From Bacteroidales bacterium (GTDB lineage Bacteria; Bacteroidota; Bacteroidia; Bacteroidales; Dysgonomonadaceae), in assembly GCA_012518155.1 (NCBI GenBank), contig JAAYTC010000192.1, forward strand, positions 1-24,545: a stretch of 24,545 nt of DNA, given 5' to 3'. Of the stretch, positions 1 to 7,494 are shown piece by piece (positions within the stretch are counted from its first letter, which is position 1; each line of letters opens with the position of its first letter). The notes under the pieces are model-generated. The model saw nothing but the letters and a program-made list of their open reading frames with translations, was not told where the DNA came from and did not search any database. The position numbers and the translations under genes are program-made.

Positions 1-501
1 ATCACCTGTATCAACGGGGCGGGGAAACAGGGACTGATGGGTGCCTTGAACAACTCGGTGATCCGTCAAGGAGGGAAAGTGGTTGGCGTGATACCTCGCT
101 TTATGGTGGATGCCGGATGGTGCCATGATCAGCTCAGCGAAACGATTGTCACGGAAACTATCCATGAGCGGAAGGCTTTCATGGCTAAAGAAGCGGATGT
201 CGCGATCGCGCTGCCGGGAGGACTGGGGACTTTGGAGGAATTGGCTGAAATTCTCACGTGGAAACAATTGGGCCTCTATAAAAACCCCGTGATACTGCTC
301 AACGTGAACGGTTATTACGATCCTCTTCTTCTCTTTTTAGAGAAGATGATGGAGGAGAAGTTCATGAATAGCGGATACCGCGAAATGTGGCAAGTAGCCG
401 ACACGCCCGAGGAGGCGTTGACTTTCTTACAGTCCCCCTCCGAATGGGATCCCCGTTTTTTCAAATATACTGTACCTAGTTCACGTGAAAAAGAGTTGTA
501 A
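1..501 (+). CDS. LOG family (TIGR00730) protein, 5'-truncated by window edge
   Basis: The reading frame is open from base 1, so the 166 codons seen are the C-terminal part of a gene that begins outside the window; the first ATG at 37 is internal. Two signature segments of the LOG/lysine-decarboxylase-like Rossmann family are visible: GxGKQGLMG at about residues 7-14 of the fragment, and PGGLGTLEEL in the middle, which holds the PGGxGTxxE nucleotide-binding and catalytic motif. Characterised family members are phosphoribohydrolases that release free cytokinin-like bases or adenine from nucleoside monophosphates; the physiological substrate in Bacteroidales is unclear. The fragment ends 15 bases before the DUF4271 gene on the same strand, so the two may be co-transcribed. 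Family assignment is firm, substrate is not. Confidence 0.9.
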   Translation: MTCINGAGKQGLMGALNNSVIRQGGKVVGVIPRFMVDAGWCHDQLSETIVTETIHERKAFMAKEADVAIALPGGLGTLEELAEILTWKQLGLYKNPVILLNVNGYYDPLLLFLEKMMEEKFMNSGYREMWQVADTPEEALTFLQSPSEWDPRFFKYTVPSSREKEL

Positions 502-516
502 ATTCGTGTAAAATAA

Positions 517-1377
517 ATGAACTATATCTTTCTCGACACTATACAGGATTCGCTTTCCATTTATATAAAGGCGATAGAGCCTCCTGTGCCCTACAATCCT
601 TTGTCGGTAGATTTTGGTCAGATCGAGTATTTACCCATCAACGAGGGAAACTTTACCTTTGCTTTGGACTCCGTGTCATTGTCGAACATGCAGTTTGTAT
701 TACCGGGGAATACGGGCGCGATGATGCCCTTCTCGCACTGGATAGAGAGCGTAACCTTCCTCCTGTTCATGGTGTGTTTCGTGCTTTTTGCTTTTATCTT
801 TCGAAATGCTTCGGGCACGTTCGCGAGCTATTTTAAAACCTACGGGCACAAAATACAAGTGACCACGGCGGAGCTTTGGGGAAGGCTTTTCATGATCGGG
901 CAGACAATCCTGCTGGCCACTATTTTCCTTTTTTTCTATTTCACGGGCAATGAAGCAATCGCTCTCCCCGCGATTGCACCCACAGCAGGTTTTATCTCCA
1001 TTTTTACAGGCTTGGGATTGTTGGCAGGAATGAAGTTCGTGATGTATAAGATCATATCATCTTTTTTTCTCACGGGAGATTTAACGCGATGGATCGCGCA
1101 TTATTTTCGCCACGTGCAACTCTTGGGCCTGCTCCTGTTTTTACCGGTCCTTATTTTCGTTTTTTTACAAGAATACAGGGATGTTATGTTTTGGCTGATT
1201 CTATTTCTGTTTTTTATCAATCGTCTCTCCATTATAATCAGCTTATTAAATATTTTTGTTAAAAATAAAATCGCTTTTCTCTACTTTTTAGTGTATCTTT
1301 GCGGGACTGAAATTGCCCCCTATTTGTTGTATTATAAAGGGGCTCTTTCCATTGTAAATATTGCAGGAAATTACTAG
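517..1377 (+). CDS. DUF4271 domain-containing integral membrane protein
   Basis: This 286-residue protein has a roughly 80-residue N-terminal non-membrane segment followed by about six hydrophobic spans, starting around residues 83-103, 122-146, 155-185, 198-220, 224-248 and 252-275. Composition, length and position immediately before a HEM4 gene match the DUF4271 family found across Bacteroidetes. Its function is unknown. The start ATG at 517 lies 15 bases after the upstream stop and no good Shine-Dalgarno sequence precedes it, which is normal for this phylum. A TAnnTTTG element near its 3' end may serve the next gene. The family name comes from remembered context and topology; no catalytic motif is visible. 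Confidence 0.8.
   Translation: MNYIFLDTIQDSLSIYIKAIEPPVPYNPLSVDFGQIEYLPINEGNFTFALDSVSLSNMQFVLPGNTGAMMPFSHWIESVTFLLFMVCFVLFAFIFRNASGTFASYFKTYGHKIQVTTAELWGRLFMIGQTILLATIFLFFYFTGNEAIALPAIAPTAGFISIFTGLGLLAGMKFVMYKIISSFFLTGDLTRWIAHYFRHVQLLGLLLFLPVLIFVFLQEYRDVMFWLILFLFFINRLSIIISLLNIFVKNKIAFLYFLVYLCGTEIAPYLLYYKGALSIVNIAGNY
1294..1301 (+). promoter_or_regulatory. Bacteroides-type -7 element (TATCTTTG), candidate promoter of the HEM4 gene
   Basis: TATCTTTG matches the TAnnTTTG consensus and lies inside the 3' end of the DUF4271 gene, 82 bases before the HEM4 start. A TTTG at the usual -33 spacing is not evident, so this is a weak candidate. Confidence 0.3.
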
Positions 1378-1383
1378 GTAGAT

Positions 1384-2151
1384 ATGAATGTCCGGAAAGT
1401 AAATAAAATTCTTATTTCTCAACCTAAGCCCAACAGCGAAAAATCTCCTTATTTCGATCTCGCGGAAAAATTTAGCGTGGATATCCATTTTTATCCATTT
1501 ATTAAAGTAGAGCGTGTATCTACAAAGGAGTTTCGTCAGCAGCGGATTAATATTTTGGATCACACGGCGATTATTTTTACAGCCAGAACCGCGGTGGATA
1601 AGTTCTTTTCTATCTGCGAGGAGATGAAAATAGTAATCCCCGAAACGATGAAATACTTTTGTATCTCAGAAACTGTTGCCCTCTACTTACAAAAATACAT
1701 TGTTTATCGCAAAAGAAAGATCTTTTTCAGCCAAACGGGACGCATCGAAGGGCTTACAAACGCGTTCACGAAGCACGCGAAAGAGAAGTTTCTCCTCCCC
1801 GTGCCGGAAGAGCACAACGACGATGTGACAAATTTTTTGGACGGGAAAAAGATCGGATACACGAAATCGGTAATGTATAGGACGGTGAGTAATGAGTTCG
1901 CGAAAGACGAAAAATTGGATTACGACTTGATGATTTTCTTCAGTCCATTAGGTATCCATTCGCTTATAAAAAACTTCCCTGGCTACAAACAGGGAGACGC
2001 GGGCATTGGCTGTTTTGGAGCAGCAACCGCTAAATCGGTAGAAGAGGCCGGATTGAGGCTCGACTGTGAGGCTCCCCAACCAGAGTATCCCTCCATGACG
2101 GCGGCTTTGGAAGCATTTATAAAGGAAAATCATAAGTTTCATTCACGGTAA
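1384..2151 (+). CDS. hemD: Uroporphyrinogen-III synthase (HEM4 family) protein
   Basis: This 255-residue protein resembles the HEM4 family, which cyclises hydroxymethylbilane to uroporphyrinogen III in tetrapyrrole synthesis. Recognisable parts are the N-terminal ILISQPKP strand, the IIFTARTAVDKFF segment where the first lobe continues, and the late FFSPLGIHSLI and CFGAATAKSVEEAGL segments that correspond to the conserved S/T-S-x-x-x and G-x-x-T-A loops. The family is highly divergent, so the call rests on overall pattern and on the DUF4271 gene 6 bases upstream, a common pairing in Bacteroidales. No other heme gene is present here. A strong terminator follows at 2178-2218. Many Bacteroidales are heme auxotrophs, so the cellular role of this copy is uncertain. 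Confidence 0.75.
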   Translation: MNVRKVNKILISQPKPNSEKSPYFDLAEKFSVDIHFYPFIKVERVSTKEFRQQRINILDHTAIIFTARTAVDKFFSICEEMKIVIPETMKYFCISETVALYLQKYIVYRKRKIFFSQTGRIEGLTNAFTKHAKEKFLLPVPEEHNDDVTNFLDGKKIGYTKSVMYRTVSNEFAKDEKLDYDLMIFFSPLGIHSLIKNFPGYKQGDAGIGCFGAATAKSVEEAGLRLDCEAPQPEYPSMTAALEAFIKENHKFHSR

Positions 2152-2177
2152 TACCCGGGTTTTATAAAATCAATAGA

Positions 2178-2218
2178 AGAGTGGAAAAGGCGCACGATGC
2201 ACTTTTCCACTTTTTTTT
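2178..2218 (+). terminator. Rho-independent terminator after the HEM4 gene
   Basis: A perfect stem AGTGGAAAAG (2180-2189) pairs with CTTTTCCACT (2202-2211) around a 12-base loop, and eight consecutive T residues run from 2211 to 2218. It lies 27 bases after the HEM4 stop codon and before the rnpA operon, so it should end the upstream transcript. An in-frame ATG at 2197 upstream of rnpA falls within this loop and is therefore not a credible start. Confidence 0.85.
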
Positions 2219-2249
2219 CGAAAGTGCAACGAATAAGTCCAAAAAGGAT

Positions 2250-2257
2250 TATCTTTG
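2250..2257 (+). promoter_or_regulatory. Bacteroides-type -7 element (TATCTTTG) for the rnpA operon
   Basis: TATCTTTG matches TAnnTTTG. It lies between the terminator and the chosen rnpA start at 2293, giving a short leader of about 30 bases. The -33 TTTG is not clear. Its placement after a terminator and before an operon makes it one of the better promoter candidates in the window. Confidence 0.45.
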
Positions 2258-2292
2258 TTGTAGTAATTGCTTTCAGTGGATTGCTTTTATTT

Positions 2293-2706
2293 ATGAACGA
2301 TGGACAACGTTTTACGTTTACGAAAGAAGAGCGTGTAACGGGCGAAAAGAGGATTGATGCGCTTTTTTCACGAGGAGCCTCTTTCGTCGCGTACCCTTTT
2401 CGAGTTGTTTTTCTGGAAAGTGAACGTACCTTTCCGGTATTGCCGCTCTCTGTGCTAATCAGTATTCCCAAGAAAAGGATTCGATCGGCAGCAAAACGAA
2501 ATCGGATGAAGCGCATGATTCGTGAAGCGTACCGGTTGAACAAGCATCTTTTCGATCCAAAATTGCTCCCCCCGGGGAGTAGGCTGGATTTGGCCTTTGT
2601 TTACGTGAGAGATCAGGGGGCCGATTACGAATTAATAGAAAAAGGAGTGCGAAAAGCATTGATTTCTCTAGAGATTCACTTAAATACTAAGGAGGGGCCA
2701 TGTTGA
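2293..2706 (+). CDS. rnpA: Ribonuclease P protein component
   Basis: RnpA is the protein cofactor of RNase P, which with the catalytic RNA matures the 5' ends of tRNAs. The signature K-R-N-R-x-K-R-x-I-R-E-A-Y helix is intact near residues 73-85, and the N-terminal LFSRGASFVAYPFRVVF segment matches the family's RNA-binding entry. I chose ATG 2293 (137 residues, normal length) over the in-frame ATG at 2197. The extra 32 residues of the longer form are hydrophobic and atypical, and their start lies inside a terminator hairpin, upstream of the likely promoter at 2250. The gene overlaps yidD by 7 bases, so the two are probably translationally coupled. rpmH, the classical neighbour, is absent. Confidence 0.93.
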   Translation: MNDGQRFTFTKEERVTGEKRIDALFSRGASFVAYPFRVVFLESERTFPVLPLSVLISIPKKRIRSAAKRNRMKRMIREAYRLNKHLFDPKLLPPGSRLDLAFVYVRDQGADYELIEKGVRKALISLEIHLNTKEGPC

Positions 2707-2966
2707 AGGGACTAAGAAAAATAATTACATGGATATTGCTAGCACCCGTCTATTTTTACCGGGCTGTTATTTCACCGTTGTTACCGCCCTCTTGTCGTTA
2801 TACCCCCACTTGTTCACAGTACACGATAGAAGCATTAAGGAGGCATGGGCCTTTCAAGGGAACATACCTGTCGGCTCGTCGTATCCTGAGTTGTAATCCA
2901 TGGGGAGGGAAAGGGTATGATCCTGTGCCTGAGCCTAAGCCGAGGAGAAGTAAGACGAAAGCGTAG
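2700..2966 (+). CDS. yidD: Membrane protein insertion efficiency factor YidD
   Basis: This 88-residue protein carries the full YidD pattern: a hydrophobic, amphipathic N-terminus (residues about 8-22), then Y-R-x-x-I-S-P-x-x-P-P-S-C-R-Y-x-P-T-C-S-x-Y, followed by G-x-x-x-x-x-R-I-L-S-C-N-P and a G-x-D-P-V-P ending. The three conserved cysteines are present. YidD is thought to assist YidC-dependent insertion of inner-membrane proteins. Its ATG overlaps the rnpA stop (overlap 2700-2706), a widely conserved coupling, and tatD follows 11 bases later. The short basic tail with PRRSKTKA is ordinary. Confidence 0.95.
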   Translation: MLKGLRKIITWILLAPVYFYRAVISPLLPPSCRYTPTCSQYTIEALRRHGPFKGTYLSARRILSCNPWGGKGYDPVPEPKPRRSKTKA

Positions 2967-2977
2967 GTTAATAATGT

Positions 2978-3679
2978 ATGGAATTTTACGACGTACACAC
3001 TCATCAGATTTATCTTGAAGACAGCGATGATCCTTATCATTCGTGTATCATCGATGTATACCCCCTTGAATTTGAAGTAGCCAAAGACTCTCGTCAACCC
3101 CACGCGTTCTCTTGCGGGATTCATCCTTGGTATTCTGAAGATAGCGATACCCAGATGGCCTATCTGAATGAAATAGCACCCAACCCTCGCATCGTGGCCA
3201 TAGGGGAGACGGGGCTCGACCGGCTGAAGGGCCCCTCTTTTGATGTTCAAATACCTGTTTTCAAGAAGCACATCGAAATCGCGGAACAGCTACAAAAACC
3301 ACTGATCATTCATTGCGTGAAAGCATGGGAAGAACTGATCCGGGTTTATCGAGAGGTAAAACCGCTACAACCTTGTATTATACACGGGTACCGGGGGAAA
3401 CCGGACCTTACTCGACGGCTGGTGGCAGAAGGTTTTTTGTTTTCGGTAGGGGAAAATATCAACGTCGACTCGATGTCGTTGATCCCCATGGAGCGGATCT
3501 TCTGCGAGACGGACGAGGGGGAAATGTCGATTCGAGATGTCTATTTGCAGGCATCGCAAGCACTGAATATAGAGGTGGAAAAATTCGCGGCGATTGTCCG
3601 TGAGAATGTTCAACGGGTATTTCCGGCGTTACACCCCCCTGAGCCCTTTTATCAAGATGAATCTGAGGTTGCTGATTGA
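2978..3679 (+). CDS. TatD family metal-dependent hydrolase
   Basis: This 233-residue protein is a shortened TatD-type amidohydrolase fold. Metal-site residues are visible in order: H-T-H at residues 7-9, the CGIHPWY segment near 47, E in AIGETGLDR near 77, H in LIIHCVKAW near 112, H in CIIHGYRG near 135, and D in FCETDEG near 180. Family members are 3'-5' DNA exonucleases or deoxyribonucleases using two divalent metals. It follows yidD by 11 bases, completing an rnpA-yidD-tatD operon. At about 233 residues it is shorter than E. coli TatD (about 260), typical of the Bacteroidetes form. The 3' end is convergent with the RNase H gene, with only 19 bases between stop codons. Confidence 0.88.
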   Translation: MEFYDVHTHQIYLEDSDDPYHSCIIDVYPLEFEVAKDSRQPHAFSCGIHPWYSEDSDTQMAYLNEIAPNPRIVAIGETGLDRLKGPSFDVQIPVFKKHIEIAEQLQKPLIIHCVKAWEELIRVYREVKPLQPCIIHGYRGKPDLTRRLVAEGFLFSVGENINVDSMSLIPMERIFCETDEGEMSIRDVYLQASQALNIEVEKFAAIVRENVQRVFPALHPPEPFYQDESEVAD

Positions 3680-3698
3680 ATTGTAATAAGGTTACGAT

Positions 3699-4343
3699 CT
3701 ATTTCCTACCGAAATCAGCCGGAATTTCTCCCAATGATGCGGTATCCCACTTGATGATGGCATTGACAAAACTGTTCTGGCGAAGCCATTTCTCGGCTCT
3801 TTCAATTAAATCGAACACGGGCTCATTCAAGGTAGTGCGCTCCAGTTTGGTGTTGCATTTCTTGCGTTCTATCCACTTGATGGCATTCGCGCTGTCGCTA
3901 TAAATGGGCATCTTGCTCCCTTTCTTCTTTAACAAAGCAAGCGCGTGCACGATAGCCAAAAACTCACCAATATTATTGGTCCCTCCCTCCAGTGGACCAT
4001 GGTGAAAAATCTCTGTTCCGTCTTCCATATACACGCCCCGGTATTCCATTCGGCCCGGGTTACCGCTGCAGGCAGCATCTACGGCAATGCTGTCAGGAAT
4101 TACGCGTTTGTCGCGCGTTTTTCCTGCAGCAACTCCTTTTCTTCCCGCGTGATTAGACTCGTTCCTGCTGAGATGTTTCCATGGGTTTTCACGGAAAGCT
4201 AGCTCTGCCTCCTCCCGTGTAGCAAAGGATTTGTACAGGGCTTTATCGAACCGGTGAACCTGCGCCTTGCACTCCGCCCAAGAATTATAAATGCCAGGCG
4301 TTACCCCCTGCCAAACCACGTAAAATCGCTCCTTCTTTGCCAT
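3699..4343 (-). CDS. Ribonuclease HI with N-terminal viroplasmin (RNA:DNA hybrid-binding) domain
   Basis: This 214-residue, two-domain protein starts with the caulimovirus viroplasmin/HBD module (residues about 3-50, FYVVWQGVTPGIYNSW and the AELAF helix), which binds RNA:DNA hybrids. The C-terminal RNase H domain (about 75-214) has acidic residues of the DEDD site in DAACSGNPG, NNIGEFLAI, YSDSANAI and the final KWDTASLGEIPADFGRK segment. It cleaves RNA in hybrids, for example primers and R-loops. The gene lies 11 bases downstream of the small membrane-protein gene on the same strand, so the two are likely an operon. The domain architecture is common in Bacteroidetes and Firmicutes. Confidence 0.93.
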   Translation of the reverse strand: MAKKERFYVVWQGVTPGIYNSWAECKAQVHRFDKALYKSFATREEAELAFRENPWKHLSRNESNHAGRKGVAAGKTRDKRVIPDSIAVDAACSGNPGRMEYRGVYMEDGTEIFHHGPLEGGTNNIGEFLAIVHALALLKKKGSKMPIYSDSANAIKWIERKKCNTKLERTTLNEPVFDLIERAEKWLRQNSFVNAIIKWDTASLGEIPADFGRK

Positions 4344-4354
4344 CCCTCCGCCCT

Positions 4355-4807
4355 TTACATCGATTCAAGAATGTAGGGAGTAAGCTCATCCTCTAGCCCT
4401 TTTGGAGTTATCTCTTCGATTGCGACGATGCTGTCAACCACGAAGTTCGTGTAACCACGCCATGGGAGTGCACCAAAATACTCTTTGTAATGCAACTGCA
4501 CATTTTTTCCGCTTGATACCATTAGTTTCTTCGCGATCTCTTCATCAACTACCGAGAAGTCGAACTGGTTGGATTGTAATCCCCCCGGTTTATCTGCACG
4601 GAAACCCGACTGGATAAGCTTTCCTTCATAGGTTTTGAAAACCACCCCTTTATATACCAGGTAATTGAGCTCACCCGATTTTACACCAGTACCGAAAACG
4701 TAGTAGTAACGTACGTATACAAAAATAGCTAACGATAGTATCAATAGAGTGAGGAGCCATCGCATCACTTTACGACCTCTTTTTTTCTTTGGTCTTAAAT
4801 CATCCAT
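4355..4807 (-). CDS. Conserved small membrane-anchored protein of unknown function
   Basis: This 150-residue protein has a very basic N-terminus (KKKRGRK), one transmembrane helix at residues about 15-33, then a soluble domain of about 110 residues with the phrases KSGELNYLVYKG, FKTYEGKLIQSG and LHYKEYFGALPWRGYT. By the positive-inside rule the soluble domain should face the periplasm. I recall similar Bacteroidales proteins carrying a '6-phosphogluconate dehydrogenase' label in databases; nothing here supports that enzyme, as there is no Rossmann motif and the protein is far too short. It precedes the RNase H gene by 11 bases. Function unknown. Confidence 0.8.
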   Translation of the reverse strand: MDDLRPKKKRGRKVMRWLLTLLILSLAIFVYVRYYYVFGTGVKSGELNYLVYKGVVFKTYEGKLIQSGFRADKPGGLQSNQFDFSVVDEEIAKKLMVSSGKNVQLHYKEYFGALPWRGYTNFVVDSIVAIEEITPKGLEDELTPYILESM

Positions 4808-4830
4808 ATGCGTCGATATTTATAAGGGTG

Positions 4831-4838
4831 TAAAGATA
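4831..4838 (-). promoter_or_regulatory. Candidate -7 element (TATCTTTA, minus strand) for the 4807 gene
   Basis: On the minus strand this reads TATCTTTA, one base off TAnnTTTG, 23 bases before the start codon at 4807. No clear -33 box is seen. Weak support. Confidence 0.22.
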
Positions 4839-4901
4839 CCCTTTTTTTGAGTTTTTCATGAATAGCTGCTTGAAAATACATGCAAAGTCGTCGATTTGGA
4901 C

Positions 4902-4909
4902 TATATTTG
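4902..4909 (+). promoter_or_regulatory. Bacteroides-type -7 element (TATATTTG) upstream of the C1B peptidase
   Basis: TATATTTG matches TAnnTTTG and lies 109 bases before the peptidase start, in the 211-base divergent gap 4808-5018. No TTTG is found at standard spacing. The leader between the element and the start codon contains no ORF or hairpin that I would defend. Confidence 0.35.
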
Positions 4910-5018
4910 CGTAAAATACTCATGTGCAAAAAACGAGCGCGAAATAATCGTAGTGCCATGCGGAAGATGAGTACACGCTTGTTACTTCCTGGCCTTCGTT
5001 ACATAATGACCCAGTTTT

Positions 5019-6188
5019 ATGAACAAATTTATTGTAGTTATCGCCCTATTCCTGGCATCAGTAGCTGTCTCCGCTCAAGGAGCTTATACATTTAAAGTAG
5101 TCAAAGAAAACCCGATCACTCCCGTAAAAAACCAATACAGCACCGGCACATGCTGGAGCTTCGCGGGAGTGGGCATGATGGAATCGGATCTTCTTCGCAC
5201 CGGAAAAGGCGAATTCGACCTTTCAGAGATGTACATCGTACGTAAGAACTACGAGGATAAAGCGATAAAGTACGCTCGGCTTCACGGCCATCTGAATTTT
5301 GCCGCGGGAGGCTCCTTTGCTGATGTAATAGAAACCATTGACGAATACGGGATTATGCCGGAAGATGCTTACATGGGGCTCGAATACGGGGCTTTAACAC
5401 ACGATCATGGGGAGCTCGACAAAGTGCTTAAAGGGTACATGGATGGAATTATAGGAGCCCGGAGCGTAACGCCCGTCTGGTTTGATGGGTTTTCGGCAAT
5501 TCTGGACACCTACCTGGGGAAGGTTCCTGAGAAATTCATATACGATGGAAACGAGTATACTCCCCACACTTTTCGAGAGTACCTGGGGTTGAACCAACGC
5601 GACTATATCTCGTTGACCTCATTTACACACCATCCATTTTACAACGACTTTCCTATCGAAGTGCCTGATAACTGGCGCTGGGCTACTTCCTATAACCTTC
5701 CGATGGGTGAATTGATGGAGGTGATGGAGCATGCTATCATGGAAGGATATACAATCGCGTGGGCTGCTGATGTGAGTGAGCCCGGCTTTTCACGCTCCGG
5801 AATTGCCATTATTCCCGACGAGAATGCACCCGAAAATGCCGGGTCGGATCAAGAAAAATGGTTAGGGCAATCGGTTCGTGAACGAGATGCTGAACTTAGA
5901 ATGCGAGTGGGACGCGAGGTTCTGGCAGAGAAAAGTATTACCCAAGAGATGCGGCAGGTGGCGTATGATCGGTACGAGACTACCGACGATCATGGAATGC
6001 AGATTTATGGTATCGCCCACGATCAACAGGGCAATACTTTTTACATGGTGAAAAATTCTTGGGGGGAAACGGGCCCTTATAACGGACTTTGGTATGCATC
6101 CGACGCTTTCGTGAGGTATAAAACCATGAGTGTTGTTGTGCATAAGGATGCCGTCCCCGCTCATGTATTAAAGAAACTGAAATTTTAA
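5019..6188 (+). CDS. Secreted C1B-family cysteine aminopeptidase (bleomycin hydrolase/PepC type)
   Basis: This 389-residue papain-superfamily peptidase has the catalytic triad visible as C45 in STGTCWSFA, H325 in DDHGMQIYG and N346 in VKNSWGETG, with the oxyanion glutamine in VKNQY at residue 39. These spacings fit the C1B (aminopeptidase C/bleomycin hydrolase) branch rather than classical papain. Residues 1-19 form a signal peptide ending in VSAQ, so unlike cytosolic PepC this form should be exported to the periplasm or surface, as in other Bacteroidales. There is no propeptide of cathepsin length, as expected for the family. murF follows after only 4 bases, implying co-transcription despite unrelated function. 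Specificity is inferred, not shown. Confidence 0.88.
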   Translation: MNKFIVVIALFLASVAVSAQGAYTFKVVKENPITPVKNQYSTGTCWSFAGVGMMESDLLRTGKGEFDLSEMYIVRKNYEDKAIKYARLHGHLNFAAGGSFADVIETIDEYGIMPEDAYMGLEYGALTHDHGELDKVLKGYMDGIIGARSVTPVWFDGFSAILDTYLGKVPEKFIYDGNEYTPHTFREYLGLNQRDYISLTSFTHHPFYNDFPIEVPDNWRWATSYNLPMGELMEVMEHAIMEGYTIAWAADVSEPGFSRSGIAIIPDENAPENAGSDQEKWLGQSVRERDAELRMRVGREVLAEKSITQEMRQVAYDRYETTDDHGMQIYGIAHDQQGNTFYMVKNSWGETGPYNGLWYASDAFVRYKTMSVVVHKDAVPAHVLKKLKF

Positions 6189-6192
6189 TTGT

Positions 6193-7494
6193 ATGAAAAT
6201 TTCGGAACTACACGCTATTTATCTTCGTTATCCTATTGTCACAACCGATTCTCGGATGTGTCCAAAGAACTCGATATTCTTTGCCTTAAAAGGAGAACGC
6301 TTTAACGGGAATCTTTTTGCCGACGGGGCACTCAAGGCAGGATGCTCTTACGCGGTGGTTGACGAATGGACCGACGAGGTTAACGATGAGCGGATTATCA
6401 AAGTAAACAACGTACTTGCCACGTTGCAAGCGCTGGCTACTTACCATCGGGAGAAATTGAAGATTCCTGTTATCGCGATAACCGGTACCAACGGGAAAAC
6501 CACCACCAAAGAGCTATTGGCTATTGCCCTTTCGCGTGAATTTAAGGTAGCCTACACTCAAGGGAATTTTAATAACCATATCGGTGTGCCCCTTACGTTG
6601 CTAACCATGAATAAAACCCATGAAATTGGCGTGGTAGAAATGGGGGCCAATCGGCCGGGAGATATCCGCGAGTTATGCGATATCACCAAGCCTAATTACG
6701 GATTAGTTACAAACGTGGGAAAGGCGCACTTGGAGGGGTTTGGCACGTTGGAGAACGTGATTAACACGAAATGCGAGCTCTATGATTATATCCGAACACA
6801 TGAAGGAAAGGTATTCGTGAATAAAGATAATCCCTTTCTGTTAGAGCGATCGGAAGGCATGGATCGGATTTTGTATGGAAAAAATGATCCCTCTTTGTTC
6901 GCGTCGGGCTCTATCGCTAACGCGACCCCTTTTTTGGAATTTGACTGGAGCTTTTTTGACAGTTCGTACCGTGTGAAGACCCGTCTCGTGGGAGAATTTA
7001 ATTTCGACAACGCGATTTCTGCCGTGGCTATTTCTAAATTCTTTGGCATTAACTCCGAAAGAATTAGCACCGCGTTAGAAGAGTATGAACCACAAAATCA
7101 TCGTTCTCAATTTAAACGGACGGAAAGGAACGATCTTATTATAGACGCTTACAACGCTAATCCCACGAGTATGAAAGCGTCGTTAGAATTCTTTTCAAAC
7201 GTTCCCACCTCATTACCGAAGATGGTTATCTTAGGAGAAATGAAGGAGCTTGGAGCCACGGCCAAGGAAGAACACCAGCGGATGATAGATTTCTTGAAGG
7301 AGCAATCTTTTAATCAAATTATACTCGTGGGAGAGATATTTCAAGAGCTCTCCTTGTCAAAACATCCTTACCGTATATACAGTAACGTGAATGAGCTGAT
7401 TGAATCGCTTAAGAAGGAGCCGGTCAAAAAGCATTATATACTCCTTAAGGGGTCTCACTCGGTTGCATTGGAGAAAGCGATCGATTACCTTTGA
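6193..7494 (+). CDS. murF: UDP-N-acetylmuramoyl-tripeptide--D-alanyl-D-alanine ligase
   Basis: MurF adds D-Ala-D-Ala to UDP-MurNAc-tripeptide, the last cytoplasmic step of the peptidoglycan precursor nucleotide pathway. The 433-residue length is normal. Motifs in order are the N-terminal substrate-binding domain with DSRMCPKNSIFFALKG, the P-loop A-I-T-G-T-N-G-K-T-T at residues 95-104, NFNNHIGVPLT, the V-E-M-G-A-N segment with the catalytic glutamate, N-V-G-K-A-H-L-E-G-F, and the C-terminal domain motif DAYNANPTSM. It sits 4 bases after the peptidase gene and away from the main mur/dcw cluster, a common location for murF in Bacteroidales. Its 3' end overlaps the convergent phosphoesterase gene by 10 bases. 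Confidence 0.96.
   Translation: MKISELHAIYLRYPIVTTDSRMCPKNSIFFALKGERFNGNLFADGALKAGCSYAVVDEWTDEVNDERIIKVNNVLATLQALATYHREKLKIPVIAITGTNGKTTTKELLAIALSREFKVAYTQGNFNNHIGVPLTLLTMNKTHEIGVVEMGANRPGDIRELCDITKPNYGLVTNVGKAHLEGFGTLENVINTKCELYDYIRTHEGKVFVNKDNPFLLERSEGMDRILYGKNDPSLFASGSIANATPFLEFDWSFFDSSYRVKTRLVGEFNFDNAISAVAISKFFGINSERISTALEEYEPQNHRSQFKRTERNDLIIDAYNANPTSMKASLEFFSNVPTSLPKMVILGEMKELGATAKEEHQRMIDFLKEQSFNQIILVGEIFQELSLSKHPYRIYSNVNELIESLKKEPVKKHYILLKGSHSVALEKAIDYL

Noticed and set aside
2197..2292. Hydrophobic N-terminal extension of RnpA as a membrane anchor
   Set aside because: Its start lies in a terminator loop and upstream of the -7 element; RnpA proteins begin near the ATG at 2293.
4824..4850. 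AAGGGT/ACCCTT hairpin followed by T7 as a terminator
   Set aside because: Only 6 pairs with an 8-base loop, in a divergent promoter gap where no plus-strand transcript should arrive.
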